10,329 nt of DNA from Bacillota bacterium (GTDB lineage Bacteria; Bacillota_I; Bacilli_A; RFN20; CAG-826), in contig JAEZSD010000025.1 of NCBI GenBank assembly GCA_023422095.1, forward strand, positions 1 to 10,329, in the 5' to 3' direction. The position numbers and the translations under genes are program-made. The notes under the pieces were generated by a model. It had not been told where the DNA came from. It saw only the letters and a program-made list of their open reading frames with translations, and ran no database searches. Below, piece by piece: positions 1 to 6,466 of this stretch; within the stretch, counting starts at the first letter, position 1; every line of letters starts with the position of its first letter.

Positions 1-156
1 AAAAAAGACGATGTTAGAATCATCGTCGATTACTTATTTACTAACTTTACAATCTCATCGGCTGATATTGTGGAATACAATCCGCTTTTTGATAGCAAAG
101 ATAAGACTTTAAATTTCCTTCTTGAATTGATTGAAAAAATTAAGTCTCTTGTCTAA
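1..156 (+). CDS. Ureohydrolase (arginase/agmatinase/formimidoglutamase) family, C-terminal fragment
   Basis: Frame 1 is open from the window edge to a TAA at 154-156, giving the last 51 residues of a protein cut by the edge. The segment SADIVEYNPLFD (fragment residues 20-31), followed by a T and a long amphipathic helix, matches the C-terminal signature of the arginase fold (D-x-x-E-x-N-P-x-x-D...T). In that fold the glutamate lies close to the guanidino substrate. The family hydrolyses a guanidino or formimino C-N bond at a di-manganese centre. The metal-binding DxDxxD motifs would lie upstream, outside the window, so arginase, agmatinase and formimidoglutamase cannot be told apart. It is the only plus-strand gene and converges on the racemase gene with a 4-base stop-codon overlap. 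Family assignment is fairly secure; substrate is unknown. Confidence 0.8.
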   Translation, partial: KKDDVRIIVDYLFTNFTISSADIVEYNPLFDSKDKTLNFLLELIEKIKSLV

Positions 157-1151
157 TCATTTAGATAGGTAATATGTTCTGGGTGAAAGAGGAGTAGCAT
201 CTCGGGATTATAGAGGCTATTATTCTGTGCAAAATAAGTTAAAGGGTAGTCTTTAGAAGTCAAGAAAAACTTGGCCTTTTTTGATAAATAACGGTCAATT
301 TTTACTAGTAAAGAGTTCATTGAAATAGCGCCAACAACGGGATAAAGATGGTTATTACAATAAAGCATACTTCCACTGTAGTTTCTCAAGAAACCAACAG
401 AGTAGCCTATTGGGAGTTCAGCAAGCAAACACGATTCAGTGGCGGTGAAGCCCGGATAATAGCCAAATGTATCTCCTTTATGAGCACGAATGATTCGTGA
501 GGCATATGTATATAGTTCAATTGCTTGTTCAAAGTTGGCGTCAAGACCATCACCATATAAATTTGATCCAACACGAATGGCGTTACCAACATCAAGGAGA
601 TATGTTTCTGATGAACATAGATGTTTGTATTTAATTTGATAATAAGGAAATAATGCTTTGATTTCGTCAATTGCTTTTTGATCACTTTGGATACGCAAAT
701 GACCATAAAGGCCATCAACTTGAATATCGTTTTGCTGGCATAGTAAAAACGCTTCATCTAGCTTTTCTTTAGTGCAAATACTGCTACGATGATGACCAAG
801 ATCATATTGAATGTGAACACGTCGGTTTTTTAAGTGTGAGAATGCTTTAGTATCTTTGACACTATTAAGTGAATAAACAATGTTAGGGTGGTCAACGAGT
901 CGTTCGCGAGGCGTTTCAAATACAAGAACATCACAACCTGTCTTAAGGCGTAAGAATGCTCGCGCTTCATTAAGCGAGGAAACACAAAAAAGAGGTATAT
1001 CAAATTTTCCAATCAATGTTTTAACAACCTCTTTTAAACCACAGCCGTAGGCATTTGATTTAATAACAGGAAAAACATGTTTTTTTGATTTTTCAAGTGA
1101 TTTGCGATAGTTTCGCTCAATGGCAGATAAGTTAATTGTTTTGTAAAGCAT
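153..1151 (-). CDS. alr: Alanine racemase homologue (fold-type III PLP enzyme), divergent active site
   Basis: 332 residues, somewhat short for alanine racemase (about 360-390). The N-terminal TIM-barrel begins normally. PVIKSNAYGCG holds the PLP lysine (Lys31), VDGLYGHLR the PLP-side histidine (His151), and RVGSNLYG the arginine facing the pyridine nitrogen (Arg193). Tyr231 lies 16 residues before PIGY, matching the catalytic tyrosine of the other subunit. Arg122 matches the substrate-carboxylate arginine. Two usual residues differ. The family's carbamylated lysine (K-V-D-T-G-M-G-R) is Gln115 in QYDLGHHR, and the C-M-D motif reads SMN (277-279). The expected role is interconverting L- and D-alanine for peptidoglycan in the cytoplasm, but specificity may have shifted. 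The start lies 1 base after the GNAT stop with only a weak AAAGGG upstream, so translation is probably coupled. The stop overlaps the convergent ureohydrolase stop. Confidence 0.82.
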   Translation of the reverse strand: MLYKTINLSAIERNYRKSLEKSKKHVFPVIKSNAYGCGLKEVVKTLIGKFDIPLFCVSSLNEARAFLRLKTGCDVLVFETPRERLVDHPNIVYSLNSVKDTKAFSHLKNRRVHIQYDLGHHRSSICTKEKLDEAFLLCQQNDIQVDGLYGHLRIQSDQKAIDEIKALFPYYQIKYKHLCSSETYLLDVGNAIRVGSNLYGDGLDANFEQAIELYTYASRIIRAHKGDTFGYYPGFTATESCLLAELPIGYSVGFLRNYSGSMLYCNNHLYPVVGAISMNSLLVKIDRYLSKKAKFFLTSKDYPLTYFAQNNSLYNPEMLLLFHPEHITYLND

Positions 1152-1152
1152 G

Positions 1153-1653
1153 TTAATGGCCCTTTGTCAGCAAAAATACATAACGTTCATAGTTATTGTA
1201 TAATTTTTTTTGTTCATAAATTTTAAAGTGGTGTCGTTGGAATAATTTCTGAGAGGGTATATTTTGAATCGCAACACTTGCGTATATATAAGGAGTCCCC
1301 TTTAATCTTTCCAGAGCCGATTTCATTAATAATTGAGCAATTCCTTGCCCGCGAAACTGAGGGTCCAAAAAAATCGAGTCAATAATAGCGCATTGAGAAA
1401 ACTCGTGATTTGATAAGTAATGAGTCTTTTCATTGGGATATACGACAATTACGCCGCCTGCGAGTTGATCTTGGATTTTCAAAAGACTAATGAAACCATG
1501 TTTACCCACAATTATATCTTTTAATTCTTCAGCTGTTGAAGGAACGAAAAAATGACTCGGAAATTCTTGGTGAAGTCTTTTCATTGCTTCAAGAATATCT
1601 TGGATATCTGCCTCTTTAGCCTCGATTAGATGTGAACAGTTAATCTCTTTCAT
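1153..1653 (-). CDS. GNAT-family N-acetyltransferase
   Basis: 166 residues, a single GNAT domain that transfers an acyl group from acyl-CoA to an amine. The N-terminal LIEAKEADIQDILEAM is the usual first strand and helix. Motif A is IDSIFLDPQFRGQGIAQLLM (about 91-110) with the R-G-Q-G-I-A pyrophosphate-binding loop. NIPSQKLFQRHHF (about 131-143) is motif B, and a Y/F-rich last strand follows. The substrate cannot be read from sequence. It sits directly upstream of the racemase homologue with one base between stop and next ATG, so the two form one transcript and may act on related amino compounds (inference). There is no Shine-Dalgarno site before the ATG. An extended -10 lies immediately upstream, suggesting a leaderless mRNA. 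Confidence 0.85.
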   Translation of the reverse strand: MKEINCSHLIEAKEADIQDILEAMKRLHQEFPSHFFVPSTAEELKDIIVGKHGFISLLKIQDQLAGGVIVVYPNEKTHYLSNHEFSQCAIIDSIFLDPQFRGQGIAQLLMKSALERLKGTPYIYASVAIQNIPSQKLFQRHHFKIYEQKKLYNNYERYVFLLTKGH

Positions 1654-1659
1654 CGGTAT

Positions 1660-1668
1660 ATTTTACCA
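1660..1668 (-). promoter_or_regulatory. Extended -10 promoter of the GNAT-racemase operon, possibly leaderless
   Basis: On the minus strand TGG is followed by TAAAAT (5 of 6 to TATAAT), an extended -10 of TGnTATAAT type. Transcription would start about 6-7 bases later, at or next to the ATG (1651-1653). No good -35 is seen (TTTTTA at 17 bases is poor), which is tolerable for an extended -10. The GGTAAA hexamer occurs twice with 10-base periodicity (plus-strand TTTACC at 1662-1667 and 1672-1677), possibly a regulator site. Confidence 0.4.
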
Positions 1669-1733
1669 TAATTTACCCATTTTAAAAAATAGTTTGCCTA
1701 TCTATTATCTATTCGAAAATCATTCGGTAGTTA

Positions 1734-1878
1734 ATGGAGGTAATTGTAACAATGGTTATCACTTGTTCAATGGTATTGTAAGTGGCATTTTATGCGCAGT
1801 ATTCCGAAACATATTTGGAGTATTTTAAGAAAGGCTGAGTGATACCAACATTTCGAAATGCAAAAATGCTGGTTTTTT
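1734..1878 (+). other. Gene-free stretch with possible small RNA or decayed element
   Basis: The 234 bases between the GNAT gene and rlmD hold no convincing gene. On the plus strand a GGAGG (1736-1740) is followed by tiny reading frames only. The stretch ends in a hairpin with a T run (1844-1878). Upstream, GGTTATCAC (1754-1762) can pair, with one bulged T, with GTGATACC (1839-1846), which shares ACC with the terminator stem. The two pairings exclude each other, as in an attenuator or structured RNA. CACTT/AAGTG (from 1760) gives another local stem. No downstream plus-strand gene exists to be controlled, so a small RNA, a decayed mobile element or chance are the options. No known RNA family was recognised. 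Confidence 0.25.
1844..1878 (+). terminator. Orphan intrinsic terminator-like hairpin on the plus strand
   Basis: ACCAACATTT (1844-1853) and AAATGCTGGT (1864-1873) form a 10-position stem with one A-C mismatch and a 10-base loop, followed by six T (1873-1878). Read on the minus strand the stem is intact through a G-U pair, but no T run follows. It therefore looks like a plus-strand terminator rather than the end of rlmD. The loop region also contains the perfect palindrome CATTTCGAAATG (1849-1860). Confidence 0.5.
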
Positions 1879-1887
1879 CGCCAATAA

Positions 1888-3240
1888 TTATACTTTTGTA
1901 TCTTTTAGAGCCAAGCTAACGATTGTCTCGACGTGGCTAGTTAATGGAAACATATCAACAGGTTGCACAAAAGTGACTTCGTATTTCTTTTTAAGATATT
2001 CAAGATCCCTCGCTAGTGTTTCAGGGTCACAGGAAATATAGATGATTTGTTTTGGTTCACGAGATAATACTGAAGAAAGGAACTTCTCATCACTACCTTT
2101 TCGGGGAGGATCCATGATGACGATATCTAGTTGGTCAATATATTCATTAATGAACTTGCCCGCATCATCTTCAAAGAATTCAATATTCTTTACATTATTG
2201 TTTTTTGCGTTCTCTATGGCGTTCAAATGAGCCTGATGAGATATTTCCACGGATATTACTTTCTTGGCTCTCTTCGCAGCGATTAGACCGATTGTGCCCA
2301 CTCCTGAATAGGCATCAAGGACTACTTGATCACTCCTAATGTCAATTAAGTCCAAAGCAGTCTTATAAAGCACTTCGACTTGAACTGGATTGACTTGATA
2401 GAAGCTTGAAGCAGAGATATTAAATGTTAGGCCAAGAATGTCGTCTTTGATTGTGCCTTTGCCGTATAGTACTTTGTCTTTAAATCCTAAAATAACATTC
2501 GTGTGTCTGCTGTTAACATTCTCCACGACTGTCGTAATTTCTGGATGTAGTTTCACTAGTTCATCAATGAAGTTACGTTGGCCAGGAAAGTTCATTTCGG
2601 TTGTCACTAGGACCACCATGAGTTCCTCATAATGATAACTTGTTCTAATTAAGACATAACGAAGTAAACCAGTCCCATTATTTTCGTTATAAATAGTGAT
2701 TCTATGTTTCTTTAATAAGTCTTTAATCGTTCTTAAAATAGGCGCGGCTTTTTTATTCTCAATCATGCATTCATCGACAGGGATGATTTCATGGCTATTT
2801 TCTTTATAGAAACCATAAATAATATTACCAAATTTATCTTTGCCAAAAGGCATCTGAACTTTGTTCCGATAATGATATGGTTCTTTCATGCCAATGCATG
2901 GTTTAACCACAACGTTTTCAATATGAGCGATACGTTTAATCGCATTTTGCACTCTCGTGGTCTTAATGGCTAATTGAGTGGGATAGGCGAGTTGTTGATA
3001 TTGGCAACCACCACAGGCGGTACATATCTTACATTTTGGTTGAATGCGGTCTTTGCTCATTGTTAATAGTTTTGCCACTTTGCCAAAATAAACACCCGCT
3101 CGTTGATATAAGATTTTGATTTCAGCTTCTTCGCCCATGAAAAGACCATCGACAAAAATGATGTCTCGACCATTTTTAACGACACCTTTACCTTCGGAAG
3201 ATATATCAAGGCATTTTCCTTTTGTTATATTATCAAACAT
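1888..3240 (-). CDS. rlmD: 23S rRNA (uracil-C5)-methyltransferase, RlmD/RumA type
   Basis: 450 residues, the normal length for this TrmA-superfamily enzyme, which uses S-adenosylmethionine to make 5-methyluridine in 23S rRNA. Domains in order: an N-terminal TRAM domain (about 5-60, with GEEAEIKI); four iron-sulfur cysteines at Cys70, Cys76, Cys79 and Cys158 in the RumA spacing (C-x5-C-x2-C ... C); a central RNA-binding domain; then a Rossmann methyltransferase domain. The SAM loop is DAYSGVGTIGL (309-319), DPPRKG is at 377-382, and the catalytic Cys404 lies in ISCDP. A final H-V-E motif (436-438) is conserved. The exact target uridine (1939 or 747, or both as in Bacillus RlmCD) cannot be read here. 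It has its own promoter and no Shine-Dalgarno site. Its genomic end has no clear minus-strand terminator. Confidence 0.93.
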   Translation of the reverse strand: MFDNITKGKCLDISSEGKGVVKNGRDIIFVDGLFMGEEAEIKILYQRAGVYFGKVAKLLTMSKDRIQPKCKICTACGGCQYQQLAYPTQLAIKTTRVQNAIKRIAHIENVVVKPCIGMKEPYHYRNKVQMPFGKDKFGNIIYGFYKENSHEIIPVDECMIENKKAAPILRTIKDLLKKHRITIYNENNGTGLLRYVLIRTSYHYEELMVVLVTTEMNFPGQRNFIDELVKLHPEITTVVENVNSRHTNVILGFKDKVLYGKGTIKDDILGLTFNISASSFYQVNPVQVEVLYKTALDLIDIRSDQVVLDAYSGVGTIGLIAAKRAKKVISVEISHQAHLNAIENAKNNNVKNIEFFEDDAGKFINEYIDQLDIVIMDPPRKGSDEKFLSSVLSREPKQIIYISCDPETLARDLEYLKKKYEVTFVQPVDMFPLTSHVETIVSLALKDTKV

Positions 3241-3257
3241 GTTTATTACTTAAACAT

Positions 3258-3285
3258 ATAATACCACATTGCACAACTTCTTCAA
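3258..3285 (-). promoter_or_regulatory. Promoter of rlmD
   Basis: On the minus strand, TTGAAG (3280-3285) and TATTAT (3258-3263, 5 of 6 matches) are separated by 16 bases. TGG sits directly before the -10, making it an extended -10. Transcription should begin near 3251, leaving an 11-12 base leader before the ATG at 3238-3240 with no Shine-Dalgarno sequence. Confidence 0.6.
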
Positions 3286-3332
3286 TTTTTTAATACTGGT
3301 TGTGTAAAAAAGTATGATGCAAAAATAACAAA

Positions 3333-3800
3333 CTATTGTTCACTTTTTTGACTTTCTTTTTCCAACTTTCGTGATTTAATCATTATGAAAACAAAGAAAA
3401 CCAAAAATGCGAGGGAGTAATAGTAATTAGCAATTGAAAAGGGATGTAATATTAAATCGCCGTTCGCTGTAGTTGTGACGTAGATAGCGAAAAACAAATT
3501 AAGAACACAGCCAAAATAAAAGACAATTGTGAGAATATTATCAAATCGGAGAGAAAATTGATTTTTAATTTTGTTTGAGAAAAAACAAACCATTACGAAA
3601 ACAATTGTTAATCCTATTGAAAAGCAATTAAATAAAAACATCATCCAAGACCATCCTACTAAATTTGGATCGTGGTTAATAAAGGAAAAATAATAGGGTG
3701 AGGCAACCATGAAAGGGAACAGCCACGAAAGACAAACCACTCCAATTACAATTGTGAAAATGTAAATAACTTTATCCTTAATCATGAGTAATTTTCTCAT
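3333..3800 (-). CDS. Four-helix membrane protein, diverged DUF2975-like paralogue
   Basis: 155 residues with predicted membrane helices at about 10-33, 49-74, 88-109 and 121-142 and a basic/acidic C-terminal tail (K-S-R-K-L-E-K). It aligns without gaps by eye to the DUF2975 protein at 5936-6427 over the first half. Ser34, Pro35 and Tyr37 before the first loop, and Val48, Trp50 and Trp52 at the start of helix 2, occupy identical positions. It therefore seems a distant copy, but with no HTH partner downstream. It overlaps the end of the preceding gene by 23 bases. An alternative ATG five codons in (3783-3785) would reduce the overlap to 8 bases; neither has a strong ribosome-binding site. Function unknown; it is last in the operon that starts with the secreted protein. 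Confidence 0.75.
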   Translation of the reverse strand: MRKLLMIKDKVIYIFTIVIGVVCLSWLFPFMVASPYYFSFINHDPNLVGWSWMMFLFNCFSIGLTIVFVMVCFFSNKIKNQFSLRFDNILTIVFYFGCVLNLFFAIYVTTTANGDLILHPFSIANYYYSLAFLVFFVFIMIKSRKLEKESQKSEQ

Positions 3801-4293
3801 TTCCGTTTATTGCTTCCCAAAAGCTTGAAGTCAAATCAAATAGTGCTTGGTGATTATCTAAAGAAATTGTATAAAAAGTTGAAAATGAATCGATGCGCAT
3901 AAAACCGTATTCCGCCTCTCGATTAACGCGAATATATTGGTGATTACGATAAAAACTGATGGAATATTCATCTGCTTTAATGATTATTTCGCCTTTATCA
4001 GAATAAAAATGTTGAGAGTACTCAAATTCAAAAGTGGATAAGTTGTCGATTATTTCTTTTCCTGTCTCAGCAATAAAGGTTGTTTTATTTCCTTGCTCAT
4101 CTTGGTAGGTCATTTTGACATTTGATTTGAAAGAGATACTTTCTGAGACAAAATCATATGTGGTCAATCTTTGTTCCTTTTGCCGAGAGATAGGATCATT
4201 TAGAATCAATAAAGCGCTGCTCCCTAAAATCATGGGGAATAGTAAAGGAATAAATAAATAACGCCGATAGAGCATAAAAGATGCAATCTTCAT
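3778..4293 (-). CDS. Membrane-anchored extracytoplasmic protein, unknown family
   Basis: 171 residues: a short basic N-terminus (YRR at 9-11), one hydrophobic segment at about 11-31, then a soluble domain of about 140 residues rich in beta-strand-like, aromatic and acidic stretches. This predicts an N-terminal anchor with the rest outside the cell. There is no lipobox cysteine and no recognised domain. It starts 25 bases after the secreted-protein gene and overlaps the four-helix membrane protein gene, so the three are probably co-transcribed and co-translated. No Shine-Dalgarno sequence precedes the ATG. A second ATG at codon 7 is possible and would start right at the membrane segment. The function is not recognised. 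Confidence 0.7.
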   Translation of the reverse strand: MKIASFMLYRRYLFIPLLFPMILGSSALLILNDPISRQKEQRLTTYDFVSESISFKSNVKMTYQDEQGNKTTFIAETGKEIIDNLSTFEFEYSQHFYSDKGEIIIKADEYSISFYRNHQYIRVNREAEYGFMRIDSFSTFYTISLDNHQALFDLTSSFWEAINGNEKITHD

Positions 4294-4318
4294 AAAATAG
4301 TATGAGACAAGGATAAAA

Positions 4319-5650
4319 CTATTGGGACATCAAAACAATGTATGAATAGAATAGATTGGCCATTTGTTCTAGCATGTCATAAGGAGGAAAACTCGTGTCG
4401 ACCATCATTAACCAATAAACTGGCTGGACAATGTTACAAACATTCCAATAATCCCCATTGCTTTGGAGCTGAAGACCACACATGTGGTAAACCTTATAAC
4501 TAAATTTTTGTAAATCTGTCCATGTGTCGTTGTTAATGTCGTCAGCGCACGCGTGAATGAAAGATTCATATCGATTAAAGCTTGATTGATGATAGTAATA
4601 ATACAATATATTTGAAATATCAGTTTGACCTAAATCAATAAAGTTTTTTGCAATGTTATAGGCATCAATATCGCCAAGAATATCTTGATCAGTTGCGCCA
4701 GCAGGGGCAATATTCATAACTTGAGTAAATGAAGTATAGTCATAATAGCCAATTTCATATATTGACTCATTATTTTCGAAAAAATAGTTCAAAGCTTGTT
4801 GAATGTCGCCGGCCCATGAAACTAAATCTCTTTCAGCATAAAAATCTAGCATATTAAAATGGGCGTTAATAGAATCATCAAACACGCCATCCAAGGCAGC
4901 AAATAAATGAATTAAATCAATTGATTTTGTGCTATTAAAAGGGTCAATAAATTCTAAGGGAATATTGTTGCTGTTTTTTTGAAAATTGGAATCAATATCG
5001 CCGTGAATGTCCACATTATACTTGCTATAAAAGATAAAAGAAGCAAAAAATTCAGCAACACGGAGACCATGTGTATCATCAGTATCGACATAATTTATGA
5101 ACGATGTGTCAATCGATCCACAAATATTGTTCCAAAGGATGCTAGAAATGTAGTCTCCAACATAGTCAGAATTAATAGATCTTACATATCCAATGACTAA
5201 ATTCAAACGGTCAACAGGTCCATAGCTTGCAGAAAATCCAAACGCTTTTGATTCAAGATATTCGACCATTTTAATTAATGAATCGATATCATTATAAAGG
5301 TTAAATATTTCAGTTATTCTTTCGTAACCATTTGGCATAGCAAAATAATAATAAACGAGGGGATTGTAATAATAACTATTATAATCAATATGTTCTATGG
5401 AATTAGGCATCGGAAAATAGGGATCATCGGCTCTTTTGGAATAGACAGTTCTGCCCGTGCTTTCAACAAAAGCAACACGAGAAGAAGGAATTATCACTGG
5501 GGTTGTAACTTGTACTGCTTCCGACAAACAAAATTGCCCAATTAATTGGGGTGAAGAAGCAGACGAAGAATATGTTTGAGAACCACTAAGCGCAAAGACA
5601 GCACTTGTGACTAATGACAAACAAGCAATAATTAAAAGACTCTTTTTCAT
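4319..5650 (-). CDS. Secreted protein of unknown family with conserved-looking Asp/His motifs
   Basis: 443 residues with a clear Sec signal peptide: MKKS, a hydrophobic core at 5-19 and an A-V-F-A site giving cleavage near residue 20. A Ser-rich linker (about 28-33) follows. The mature part is rich in Tyr, Asn and Asp, low in Lys, and appears largely helical. Polar clusters suggest an enzyme-like core: DTHGLRVAEFF (192-202), HGDID (216-220), DLIHLFAALDG (245-255), WAGD (279-282) and DILGDIDAYN (323-332). These resemble metal or catalytic motifs, but I recognise no family. Four cysteines (177, 368, 391, 405) in the mature C-terminal part could form disulfides. Expression looks well set up, with AGAGGAGG at 5658-5665, 7 bases before the ATG, and an extended -10 upstream. 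It heads a three-gene operon with the anchored and four-helix proteins. Confidence 0.8.
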   Translation of the reverse strand: MKKSLLIIACLSLVTSAVFALSGSQTYSSSASSPQLIGQFCLSEAVQVTTPVIIPSSRVAFVESTGRTVYSKRADDPYFPMPNSIEHIDYNSYYYNPLVYYYFAMPNGYERITEIFNLYNDIDSLIKMVEYLESKAFGFSASYGPVDRLNLVIGYVRSINSDYVGDYISSILWNNICGSIDTSFINYVDTDDTHGLRVAEFFASFIFYSKYNVDIHGDIDSNFQKNSNNIPLEFIDPFNSTKSIDLIHLFAALDGVFDDSINAHFNMLDFYAERDLVSWAGDIQQALNYFFENNESIYEIGYYDYTSFTQVMNIAPAGATDQDILGDIDAYNIAKNFIDLGQTDISNILYYYYHQSSFNRYESFIHACADDINNDTWTDLQKFSYKVYHMCGLQLQSNGDYWNVCNIVQPVYWLMMVDTSFPPYDMLEQMANLFYSYIVLMSQ

Positions 5651-5676
5651 TGGATGTCCTCCTCTTTAATTAAAAT

Positions 5677-5685
5677 AGTATAACA
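5677..5685 (-). promoter_or_regulatory. Extended -10 promoter of the secreted-protein operon
   Basis: The minus strand reads TGT then TATACT (5 of 6 to TATAAT), about 27 bases before the ATG, with a strong ribosome-binding site between them. No good -35 is visible. GGATGT/ACATCC arms (plus-strand 5652-5657 and 5683-5688) flank the -10 and ribosome-binding site. Two CGATAA direct repeats lie upstream (5715-5720 and 5736-5741, 21 bases apart). Confidence 0.45.
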
Positions 5686-5741
5686 TCCGAAAATCAAGAA
5701 GTGTTATTGTTTTACGATAAATATTTTCTATATAGCGATAA

Positions 5742-5939
5742 TCATTTTCTAGTAATGATATCGCCTGGCTGACATTCTAAAGCTTCGCAAATCTTGTTCA
5801 ACGTTTCAAATCTAATTCCTTTAATCTTACCATTTTTCAAAATGGACATATTAGCGAGAGTAATCCCAACAATGGAAGCCAGTTCAGTAAGAGACATCTT
5901 CTTTTTTGCCATCATTACATCTAAATTCATTTCTATCAT
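5742..5939 (-). CDS. YozG-type Xre-family HTH transcriptional regulator
   Basis: 65 residues, essentially one Cro/CI-type helix-turn-helix. SLTELASIVG (16-25) is the first helix of the motif. ITLANMSILKNGK (26-38) holds the recognition helix. RFETLNKICEALECQPGDII closes the domain. This matches the small YozG group commonly encoded next to DUF2975 membrane proteins in Bacillota. The ATG overlaps the DUF2975 stop in ATGA (5936-5939), so translation is coupled. It lies directly upstream of the secreted-protein promoter, which makes that promoter and its own operon promoter candidate targets (inference). The gene ends in TGA. Confidence 0.9.
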   Translation of the reverse strand: MIEMNLDVMMAKKKMSLTELASIVGITLANMSILKNGKIKGIRFETLNKICEALECQPGDIITRK

Positions 5940-6427
5940 AAAAAGGACTCATTTTCTTCTCTAATTTTTTGCCCTTCTTCAAGAATGTGACAAGCAACTA
6001 AAATTACAATGCTGATTATTATTCCCAAGAGACCAATACAAAATAGTGAAAGTTGGGGAAACCAAAAGAAGGCATTAATTTTTGCTGCATAAATAATGTA
6101 TAAGCAAAAATTAAATACTGAATATATTGAAGAGGCTATAAGCAGTAAAGCTCCAGCTTTTCTAATTAACGAAATTGATTTGGTCGCAAAAATAGACTTT
6201 TCTTTTAAAACTCTATGACAGATGACCAGGAAAACAAAACAAGGAATGGATAGAGCTATGTTGCCAAAGAACCAAATCCAAGAAACATAATCAGCTTTTT
6301 CTCCATTAATAATTAAATAAAATGGGGAAACATTGACAAAAAAATAATATGTAGAAACAAAGATAAGGCCAGCAATAAAGAATAATAGAATTAACGTATT
6401 AAGTCGTTTTTTAACAATCGTGTTCAT
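5936..6427 (-). CDS. DUF2975 family membrane protein
   Basis: 163 residues with four predicted membrane helices (about 10-31, 49-72, 91-114, 123-147) and a polar tail (E-E-G-Q-K-I-R-E-E-N-E). That tail is the typical end of DUF2975 proteins, whose usual length this matches. The role of the family is not established. Its regular pairing with a YozG-like HTH suggests a membrane partner that senses a signal or controls the regulator, by analogy only. It overlaps the HTH gene by 4 bases and leads the operon. No Shine-Dalgarno sequence precedes the ATG. See the 3333-3800 gene for a likely paralogue. Confidence 0.82.
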   Translation of the reverse strand: MNTIVKKRLNTLILLFFIAGLIFVSTYYFFVNVSPFYLIINGEKADYVSWIWFFGNIALSIPCFVFLVICHRVLKEKSIFATKSISLIRKAGALLLIASSIYSVFNFCLYIIYAAKINAFFWFPQLSLFCIGLLGIIISIVILVACHILEEGQKIREENESFL

Positions 6428-6466
6428 TGATATGATTTTAAAACAATAAATTTAAAAAGAAAATAC

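Noticed and set aside
407..1012. Two ORFs of 116 and 60 codons on the minus strand inside the racemase gene
   Set aside because: They are in another frame of a gene with clear racemase motifs and show no domain of their own.
1734..1781. 15-codon plus-strand ORF (MEVIVTMVITCSMVL) that could be a leader peptide
   Set aside because: The GGAGG overlaps its first codons rather than preceding them, the next in-frame ATG is 11 bases away, and no gene follows.
2042..2973. Three plus-strand ORFs of 60-64 codons opposite rlmD
   Set aside because: They are antisense shadows of a conserved methyltransferase, with biased composition and no ribosome-binding sites.
3241..3332. Terminator for the 3333-5650 operon
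   Set aside because: No stable GC-containing stem with a following T run was found; only AT-rich sequence and the rlmD promoter are visible.
4979..5200. 73-codon plus-strand ORF opposite the secreted protein gene
   Set aside because: The minus-strand gene has a signal peptide, ribosome-binding site and promoter; the antisense ORF has none and looks like a shadow.
5742..6427. Possible UGA recoding (tryptophan) as in Mycoplasma
   Set aside because: UGA is the natural end of both the HTH and DUF2975 proteins at their expected lengths, and tryptophans are encoded by TGG.
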